This document shows positions 14,986 through 20,064 of a stretch of 20,064 nt of DNA, in pieces. Numbering within the stretch: position 1 is the stretch's first letter; every line of letters starts with the position of its first letter. Source of the stretch: an uncultured Oscillospiraceae bacterium (lineage in GTDB: Bacteria > Bacillota > Clostridia > Oscillospirales > Ruminococcaceae); contig CAKSPD010000021.1 in NCBI GenBank assembly GCA_934481385.1, positions 1 through 20,064 of the forward strand. Direction: 5' to 3'. Below the pieces are notes generated by a model. That model was not told the DNA's origin and did not search any database. It saw nothing but the letters and a program-made list of their open reading frames with translations. The position numbers were made by a program, and so were the translations under genes.

Positions 14986-17313
14986 TTGTTAAAAAGAAGT
15001 TTTGCAGGTTTCCTCGCAGGAATCTGCGTAATTGCAAATGCTGTTCCGACAGCTTTCGTTTCAGCAGAAAGTTCAGATTCATATGATATGGCTGTTTCTG
15101 TAAATCTCAGCGGAGAAAAAAAGCAAATCAGCCCTTATATCTATGGTGTCAATGAATTCGGAAACGGCAGTAGTCTTAAAAATGTAACTGTAAATAATGC
15201 TCGTCAGGGCGGTAACCGTTATACAGGCTATAACTGGGAAACAAACTGGTCAAATGCCGGTGAGGACTGGGTTAACAGTTCTGATACAAATATTGGCGAC
15301 GTTTCAGACGGTGCAGGCTTTGCGGTAAGAAAATTATCTGATACTTGTAAAAAGTACAATGTTCCGTATAAACTCGCTACTTTGCAGATGGCAGGATATG
15401 TTTCAGCCGATAAGAACGGTACTGTTACAGAGGCAGAATCTGCTCCTTCTTCACGCTGGAATAAGGTTGAATTCAGAAAAAACGGTGAACTTTCACTTAC
15501 TCCTGACCTTACTGATGATGTTGTTTATATGGACGAATATGTAAACTATATCGTTAAAACTCTCGGAGATGCTTCAACTGAAACAGGTATTCAAGCATAC
15601 AGCCTTGACAATGAACCTGTATTGTGGAATGATACTCACCCAAGACTTCACAGCGAAGAAGTTACAAATGAAGAACTTATTTCAAAATCAATTGAGCTTG
15701 CAAAAGTTGTAAAGGAAATCGACCCTAAAGCTGAAGTTTTCGGCCCTGCTTTCTGGGGTATGCTCCCCTGCATACAGATAAGCGATACTGATTCTGACTG
15801 GAATTCAGTAAAGAATAATTATAGCTGGTATCTTGATTATTATCTTAAACAAATGGCTGATGCTGAAAAAGAATCAGGAAAAAGACTCCTTGATGTAGTT
15901 GATGTTCATTACTATGCTCAGGACTGCTCAACAGATGAGGCAAGACTTCAGGCTGCAAGAAGTCTTTATGATGACTCTTATATTGAAAACAGCTGGCTTC
16001 ACCCTTATTTTTCACAGTATTTCCCGTTCCTTACAAGGATTCAGGAATCTATCGATAAATATTATCCGGGAACTAAAATAGCTGTTTCAGAATATAACAT
16101 TGCTGACCTTTCAAATGAAAAGGAAACAGGAAAATCAGTTGTTTCTGCAATTGCTGAAACCGAGGCTCTCGGCTGTTTTGCTGATAATAATGTATACTTT
16201 GCTACATACTGGGGAACACTTCCTGACTGCCCGTATGTTGAATCAGCTATAAACCTCTATACAAATTATGACGGTGAAGGAGCATCATTCGGTGATACTC
16301 TCGTTGATTCCAATACAGAGGATATTTCAAAAGCTACTGCTTTTGCATCTATTGACGGAAATGATGATTCAGATGTTAAAATGGTTCTTTCAAACAAGGA
16401 TATGACAAAATCTGAAAATGCTGTTATCTCTCTTGAAGGAACTGATACAGAATATAAGAGTGCTGTTGTATATGCTATTACTCAGGACAGCAGTGAAATA
16501 AGAATTATTGACGTTCAGAATGACCTTTCAGGCAACAAGATTAATGTTGAACTTCCTCCGCTTTCTGTTGCTCAGGTTGTACTTTCAGATAAGCCGACTG
16601 ATAAAACAGTTTATGTAGCTCCTAATACAAAAACTGAAAAAATCACTTTCAGGATTGATGAACTTGAAACAAATACACAGGGCAATCCTGTGATTCCTCT
16701 CGGAGATAAGAAACATCTCAGGAAAATTATAATCAATACAACTGCTTCTTCAAGTGAAGGTTCAACATACGGAGGCGGAGGCGGAGCTATCTGCTTCAAT
16801 CAGGTTGTTCCAAACGGAAAAACTGCTGAAGTATGGGGAAACAAGCCTTTCTCCTTTGCTTTCGGAACTGCTGACAATGAAATTGTTTTTGATGATGAAT
16901 TCACTATTATAAAAGATGCTGATGCGGGAACATCTGAAACTGTAAGTGCTGTATGCAATGATACATCTGCTGAACTTCAGGGATTCTGGTGGAAATATTC
17001 CGAAAAGTATCCTAAGGGCGATGATGTTACTGTCACATATAATTCTGTAACACTTGTTTATGAATATGACGGTGAAGAACCGACAACAGATGATACTGTT
17101 CTTTACGGTGATGCAAACTGTGACGGAAAAGTTGATGTTGCCGATGTAGTTGCAGTTGCCTCATATGTAGGAGATTCAGAAAGCAATAAGCTTTCTGCTC
17201 AGGGACTTAAAAATGCTGACGTTGCCGGAGCAGGAAACGGTGTAAATGCAAATGATGCACTTGCTGTTCAGCAGTATCTTGCAGGAAGTCTGAAAACTCT
17301 CCCGACAGAATAA
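14986..17313 (+). CDS. Secreted GH44 endoglucanase/xyloglucanase with dockerin
   Basis: A 775-residue cellulosomal enzyme. The signal peptide is MLKRSFAGFLAGICVIANAV..., cut near 27 (FVSA-ESS). The GH44 catalytic region spans about 35-540 and includes the family-like NARQGGNRYTGYNWETNWSN; the presumed acid/base is E210 (SLDNEP) and the nucleophile E369 (AVSEYN). GH44 enzymes cut beta-1,4-glucans, often xyloglucan or mannan-type chains. A beta-rich module at about 545-690 (with GGGGG at 596-600 and W-rich GFWWKYSEKYP) resembles a carbohydrate-binding module; the family is not certain. The dockerin is at about 706-775; loop 1 is DANCDGKVDVAD and loop 2 (from D745, DVAGAGNGVNAND) has one extra residue and no D-x-D-G core. 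TTG at 14986 is set by AGGAG 6 bases upstream. Confidence 0.94.
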   Translation: MLKRSFAGFLAGICVIANAVPTAFVSAESSDSYDMAVSVNLSGEKKQISPYIYGVNEFGNGSSLKNVTVNNARQGGNRYTGYNWETNWSNAGEDWVNSSDTNIGDVSDGAGFAVRKLSDTCKKYNVPYKLATLQMAGYVSADKNGTVTEAESAPSSRWNKVEFRKNGELSLTPDLTDDVVYMDEYVNYIVKTLGDASTETGIQAYSLDNEPVLWNDTHPRLHSEEVTNEELISKSIELAKVVKEIDPKAEVFGPAFWGMLPCIQISDTDSDWNSVKNNYSWYLDYYLKQMADAEKESGKRLLDVVDVHYYAQDCSTDEARLQAARSLYDDSYIENSWLHPYFSQYFPFLTRIQESIDKYYPGTKIAVSEYNIADLSNEKETGKSVVSAIAETEALGCFADNNVYFATYWGTLPDCPYVESAINLYTNYDGEGASFGDTLVDSNTEDISKATAFASIDGNDDSDVKMVLSNKDMTKSENAVISLEGTDTEYKSAVVYAITQDSSEIRIIDVQNDLSGNKINVELPPLSVAQVVLSDKPTDKTVYVAPNTKTEKITFRIDELETNTQGNPVIPLGDKKHLRKIIINTTASSSEGSTYGGGGGAICFNQVVPNGKTAEVWGNKPFSFAFGTADNEIVFDDEFTIIKDADAGTSETVSAVCNDTSAELQGFWWKYSEKYPKGDDVTVTYNSVTLVYEYDGEEPTTDDTVLYGDANCDGKVDVADVVAVASYVGDSESNKLSAQGLKNADVAGAGNGVNANDALAVQQYLAGSLKTLPTE

Positions 17314-17329
17314 TAAATACTCCTCTAAT

Positions 17330-17367
17330 AAAAGACCGGTTCGCCTTTATGGCGGATTCGGTCTTTT
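17330..17367 (+). terminator. Terminator of the GH44 gene
   Basis: AAAAGACCG pairs with CGGTCTTTT, continuing through TTCGCC / GGCGGA with one wobble around loop TTTAT. It lies 16 bases after the stop. Confidence 0.85.
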
Positions 17368-17388
17368 AATGTATAAAGGCAGAAAAAC

Positions 17389-17413
17389 GGCGAGGAGTTT
17401 ATAACTCCTCGCC
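17389..17413 (-). terminator. Terminator of the integrase gene
   Basis: An 11-bp perfect stem GGCGAGGAGTT / AACTCCTCGCC with loop TAT, followed on the - strand by GTTTTTCTG. It faces the GH44 terminator. Confidence 0.85.
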
Positions 17414-17444
17414 TGTCTTGAAAAATTGCTGTAATTCGCAGGTT

Positions 17445-18473
17445 TTAAAAATGCGTGTCGACCTCTGTGTCGACTTTTTCAATTATTTCATAAAAAAATC
17501 CGTCAATTTTTCTGTCTACTTCCCTTCGCTCATCAGAAAATGTATGCTGATATACAGATTTCATAACACTGGCTGAACTCCAGCCACCACGCTCCATAGC
17601 ATATTTATCCGGAACATTCAGTGCAAGCATAACAGATGCATTAAGATGTCTTAAATCATGAAAGCTTATATGTTCAAGATTGTTTTTTTTGAGAAGTCTG
17701 TCAAGCCGTTTATATATAGCTTGACCTGTTAATTCTGTGATATATTCAGAATCAGTTTTTTCTATAAGATTAAGAATATATTCCGGAAGCTGTAACTGCC
17801 TTTTGCTGTCATAGGTTTTTGTTTCTGTTTTTTCAATATGTCTGCGGTTTACAGTAACTATTACACGGTTTATCGTAAGTATACCATTTTTTATATCAGA
17901 TTTTTTTATACCCCGTACTTCTGACATTCTTAATCCCTGCCATATTGCAAGCAGACAGGGCAATTCAATTTCAGTTCCTCTGATAATTCTGATTACATCT
18001 TCTATTGACGGAAAATTCTTTATTTTTTTCTGCTTTTTCGGGAGAGTGGTATTAAGATGAATATCAGGAGCATAAACATTAATTACGCTCGCAAGAAGTC
18101 CATGTGCATTATTTACCGTTTTAGGAGCTTTTTTCTGCGAGAGAATATTAAAATGTTTCTGGACGGCATCAGGTTCAAGTTCAGAAAGCGGAATATCACA
18201 AAGTTCACTAAGACTGTTTTTCTTTATTCTTCTGTAAGAATCGATTGATGACGGTGAAAGAATATTCTGTTTGTTTGCTATATAATCATCTATTGCTTCA
18301 CCAAGAGTCATACCCGATTCCGCCCTGTTTCTTTTTTTCATAAGAAATTCAGAGGCAAGAAACTGAGCTTCCTTTTTTGTTCCGGCAGTAAATGATTTGC
18401 ATATTTTCTTTCCGTTTTCGGTATAATATGCCCTCGCTCTCCAGTTTCCAGAGGGCAGTTTTTTTGCTTTCAC
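17445..18473 (-). CDS. Tyrosine recombinase / phage-type integrase (lone)
   Basis: A 342-residue site-specific recombinase. The N-terminal part (LPSGNWRARAYYTENGKK) looks like an arm-binding domain, followed by a core-binding domain (about 55-150) and a catalytic domain (about 155-325). Catalytic residues visible are R182 (QGLRMSEVRG), K219 or K224 (TKTYDSKR), H272 and R275 (HDLRH), W298 (GGWSS) and Y308 (SVYQHT). All positions are filled, so it should be active. The start is taken as GTG at 18473, because AAAGGTGAT lies 5-6 bases before it; the GTG at 18482 would overlap that site. No excisionase, relaxase or phage gene is adjacent. The C-terminus ends in the tandem VDTEVDT encoded by a DNA repeat. 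Confidence 0.93.
   Translation of the reverse strand: MKAKKLPSGNWRARAYYTENGKKICKSFTAGTKKEAQFLASEFLMKKRNRAESGMTLGEAIDDYIANKQNILSPSSIDSYRRIKKNSLSELCDIPLSELEPDAVQKHFNILSQKKAPKTVNNAHGLLASVINVYAPDIHLNTTLPKKQKKIKNFPSIEDVIRIIRGTEIELPCLLAIWQGLRMSEVRGIKKSDIKNGILTINRVIVTVNRRHIEKTETKTYDSKRQLQLPEYILNLIEKTDSEYITELTGQAIYKRLDRLLKKNNLEHISFHDLRHLNASVMLALNVPDKYAMERGGWSSASVMKSVYQHTFSDERREVDRKIDGFFYEIIEKVDTEVDTHF
17455..17474. repeat. GTCGAC-N6-GTCGAC repeat at the integrase 3' end
   Basis: Two GTGTCGAC copies, 12 bp apart, start at 17455 and 17467. Because GTCGAC is its own complement, the arrangement is both a direct and an inverted repeat around CTCTGT. It encodes the VDTEVDT tail just before the stop codon. 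Confidence 0.7.
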
Positions 18474-18505
18474 AGAAATCACCTTTCAATACAATCATTT
18501 TTATT

Positions 18506-18567
18506 ATTATATCACACAATAATAAAATTGTCAAACAGTTGACAAACTTATTCTGAAAAAATATAAT
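18506..18567. promoter_or_regulatory. Back-to-back divergent promoters of integrase and Gx-type gene
   Basis: Leftward: TTGACA (18534-18529), 17 bp, TATAAT (18511-18506). Rightward: TTGACA (18539-18544), 17 bp, TATAAT (18562-18567). The two -35 boxes are 4 bp apart and form the inverted repeat TTGTCAA-ACAG-TTGACAA (18528-18545). Confidence 0.88.
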
Positions 18568-18585
18568 ATATATGGTGATGAATTT

Positions 18586-19074
18586 ATGAATGTAAGACAT
18601 CTTACAAGGCTTTCGCTTCTGACTGCTGTTTCACTTATACTTTTTGTAATTGAAATGCGTATTCCTGATATAATTACTGTTCCGGGAGTAAAACTCGGAC
18701 TTGCAAACATTATAACGGTTTACTGTGTATATAATTTCAGTTCAGGAGAAACGGCTTTAATGGTTCTTGCAAGAATTATTCTGGGAGCATTATTCAGCAG
18801 TAATATATTTTCACTTGTTTACAGTTCAGCAGGAGCTTTTTTCTGCCTTTGCGGAATGTTAATCATATGCAGAATAATTCCTGAAAAATATATCTGGCTT
18901 TGCAGTATGATTGGAGCAGTTCTCCATAATACAGGACAGATTGTCACAGCAATTCTTGTTACAAAAACAATTTCAGTAATTGCATACTATCCGTTTCTTA
19001 TTGTATCAGGCTGTATTGCAGGATTTTTTACCGGAATAACTGCACAGTTTATTCTGAAAAGAAAAAAACTCTGA
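18586..19074 (+). CDS. Gx transporter / heptaprenyl diphosphate synthase component I-like membrane protein
   Basis: A 162-residue hydrophobic protein with about five membrane segments. The sequence MRIPDIITVPGVKLGLANIITVYCVYNFSSGETALMVLARIILGALFS (about 24-71) matches the family annotated as Gx transporter or component I of heptaprenyl diphosphate synthase, which resembles ECF-type substrate-binding membrane proteins. A polyprenyl synthase partner is not in the window, so the enzymatic name should be treated with care. The ATG at 18586 is preceded by GGTGAT and lies only about 12 bases after the predicted transcript start. Its stop codon lies in the left arm of the terminator. Confidence 0.85.
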   Translation: MNVRHLTRLSLLTAVSLILFVIEMRIPDIITVPGVKLGLANIITVYCVYNFSSGETALMVLARIILGALFSSNIFSLVYSSAGAFFCLCGMLIICRIIPEKYIWLCSMIGAVLHNTGQIVTAILVTKTISVIAYYPFLIVSGCIAGFFTGITAQFILKRKKL

Positions 19075-19094
19075 GATTAAACTCAGAGTTTTTT
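19063..19094. terminator. Bidirectional terminator after the Gx-type gene
   Basis: AAAAAACTCTGAG / CTCAGAGTTTTTT, 13-bp perfect stem with loop ATTAAA. It serves the + gene and, through the A-rich left arm, the - strand gene that ends at 19115. Confidence 0.9.
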
Positions 19095-19114
19095 CGTTCA
19101 AGGTAATTTATTTA

Positions 19115-19678
19115 TTAACCGACATTGGCAAAATTCATAGCGTCAAAGAATGAAACCTGGTCGGGAATAAAGCATCTTAACATACTGAAAGCCTTTACTG
19201 ACGGCATATCGCTTGTTTTAGCTTTGCTTATATCTACATACTGGCATCTGCATTTTTCAGCAAGAGATTCAAGAGCCTTGTTGAATTTATCACATTCATT
19301 TTCATCTGAACTTAATGAAGCTACGATGATTTTAACTTTTTTATCAGCTTTTTTAATACTGCTGATAAGCTTTTCATAAGCACTGATTACTTCATCAACT
19401 GATTTTTCATTTCTTTCAACATCAGTTTCACCAAGCTGAAGAATAATTTTTTTCGGCTGGAGTGACATTACTGCACCTGAAACAAGTTCCTGTGCATCAA
19501 AAACTGAAAGGTCATTAAAACTGCGGTTGTATACATTGCAGTCAACATCAAAAGCTTTACAAAGTTCAGCAACAGAAATATTCTTTGCAAATGTTGAACC
19601 AAAGAGTACAACTCCGCCTTTCTGCATCATCTTGTTTACGCTTGTGTAATAGTTAAGCTCATCTTTGTAGTTTTTCAT
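19115..19678 (-). CDS. SGNH/GDSL-hydrolase-like protein with missing catalytic residues
   Basis: A 187-residue cytoplasmic-looking protein without signal peptide. Its alternating pattern (VVLFGSTFAKN at 23-33, YNRSFNDLSVFDA at 50-62, IILQLGETDVER at 78-89, KIIVASL at 116-122, YVDISKA at 147-153) follows the SGNH/GDSL hydrolase fold. However, block I reads G27-S-T instead of G-D-S, block III reads G83-E-T-D instead of G-x-N-D, and the final D-x-x-H is replaced (D173-Q-V-S). Ester hydrolysis by the usual mechanism is therefore doubtful; a binding or structural role is possible. A GGAGGG site precedes the ATG. It starts 13 bases after the upstream PQ-loop gene, so the two form an operon. Confidence 0.72.
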   Translation of the reverse strand: MKNYKDELNYYTSVNKMMQKGGVVLFGSTFAKNISVAELCKAFDVDCNVYNRSFNDLSVFDAQELVSGAVMSLQPKKIILQLGETDVERNEKSVDEVISAYEKLISSIKKADKKVKIIVASLSSDENECDKFNKALESLAEKCRCQYVDISKAKTSDMPSVKAFSMLRCFIPDQVSFFDAMNFANVG

Positions 19679-19691
19679 AATAAAACCCTCC

Positions 19692-20036
19692 TCAGTGCTG
19701 TACAGCTAATTTATTTGCTGTCTTGTTTGATTTTGATTCAATAACTTTATTTCTGAAGTAAATTATAATTCCGAAAGATACCATTGCGATATTTACGAAA
19801 TAGAAGAACATTACATACCAGTGTACTGTTTCATACCACGGTGCAGGAGAATTGTATTTTATCATTGCAAACTTTCCGGCAAGTGCAAAAATATATCCAA
19901 GCCATATGAAAGTGTAAAAAAGTACGCTTGTACCTTTTGTTGTTTTGGACTTCCACGCCTTTACGATATTCAAAGGCCATGATATTCCGAAAAGAACCAC
20001 CATCATCATTTCCATTACGCTCGAAAAAGTTTCCAT
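19692..20036 (-). CDS. Small three-helix membrane protein, PQ-loop/SemiSWEET-like
   Basis: A 114-residue membrane protein with about three hydrophobic helices (about 6-24, 38-60 and 70-95). The segment GISWPLNIVKAWKSKTTKGTSVLFY (about 17-41) resembles the PQ-loop repeat of SemiSWEET/MtN3-type transporters, which act as dimers of three-helix units, but the diagnostic P-Q is P-L here. A sugar or other small-molecule substrate is possible but not shown. The ATG at 20036 is preceded by CGGAGG at a rather long spacing (about 11 bases). It is upstream of and probably co-transcribed with the SGNH-like gene; its promoter lies beyond the window. Confidence 0.75.
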   Translation of the reverse strand: METFSSVMEMMMVVLFGISWPLNIVKAWKSKTTKGTSVLFYTFIWLGYIFALAGKFAMIKYNSPAPWYETVHWYVMFFYFVNIAMVSFGIIIYFRNKVIESKSNKTANKLAVQH

Positions 20037-20064
20037 TATTTTTAAAACCTCCGTTTTCCTTATT

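Noticed and set aside
17314..17444. Possible small RNA between the GH44 and integrase genes
   Set aside because: The stretch is explained by two facing terminators; no separate promoter was found.

Overview
The window looks like a chromosomal stretch of a low-GC, anaerobic, fibre-degrading Firmicute of the Ruminococcus type. The reasons are three separate proteins with type I dockerin modules (cellulosome parts), a family 44 glycoside hydrolase, the LL-diaminopimelate aminotransferase route to meso-diaminopimelate, a hybrid cluster protein of the anaerobe type, and strong AAGGAGG-like ribosome binding sites with frequent TTG starts. The species assignment is inference. No rRNA, CRISPR array, plasmid or complete prophage is seen. 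No stretch over 300 bases lacks a gene; the longest stretch without a protein gene (4842-5274) holds two tRNA-Ser genes.

Layout. 1-2615 (+): 3' part of a large surface protein with leucine-rich repeats, an internal dockerin and two duplicated C-terminal modules. 2664-4841 (-): RecD2 helicase. 4936-5121 (-): tRNA-Ser(GCU) and tRNA-Ser(UGA) from one promoter. 5275-5574 (-): YerC/TrpR-like regulator. 5709-8624 (-): dapF, dapL and a small secreted dockerin protein in one apparent operon. 8758-11887: divergent hcp and Crp/Fnr-type regulator, followed by a ferredoxin-like gene. 12039-14890 (+): YczE/YitT-like membrane protein, GH3 lipoprotein, TrmH/SpoU methyltransferase. 14986-17313 (+): secreted GH44 enzyme with dockerin. 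17445-18473 (-): lone tyrosine recombinase, divergent from a Gx-type membrane protein (18586-19074, +). 19115-20036 (-): SGNH-like protein and small PQ-loop membrane protein.

The most coherent system is the hcp module. The same near-palindrome, TGTTGAA-N2-TTCAACA followed by TACTTTT, lies exactly 21 bp upstream of a TATAAT box at both the hcp and the ferredoxin promoters, a class II activator geometry. At hcp the same site falls just downstream of the predicted start of the regulator's own transcript. This predicts one operator that activates hcp and ferredoxin and represses the regulator, in a nitrosative or redox stress response.

Eleven promoters could be read from the sequence. Nine are of the TTGACA/TTGACT-17 bp-TATAAT type or one to two bases from it, and these plus ribosome binding sites move the starts of five genes away from the longest open frame. 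Other points of interest are a lone integrase whose 3' end carries a GTCGAC-N6-GTCGAC repeat, back-to-back divergent promoters between the integrase and the Gx gene, a dockerin gene joined to lysine/peptidoglycan genes, and three dockerins with different presumed recognition residues.
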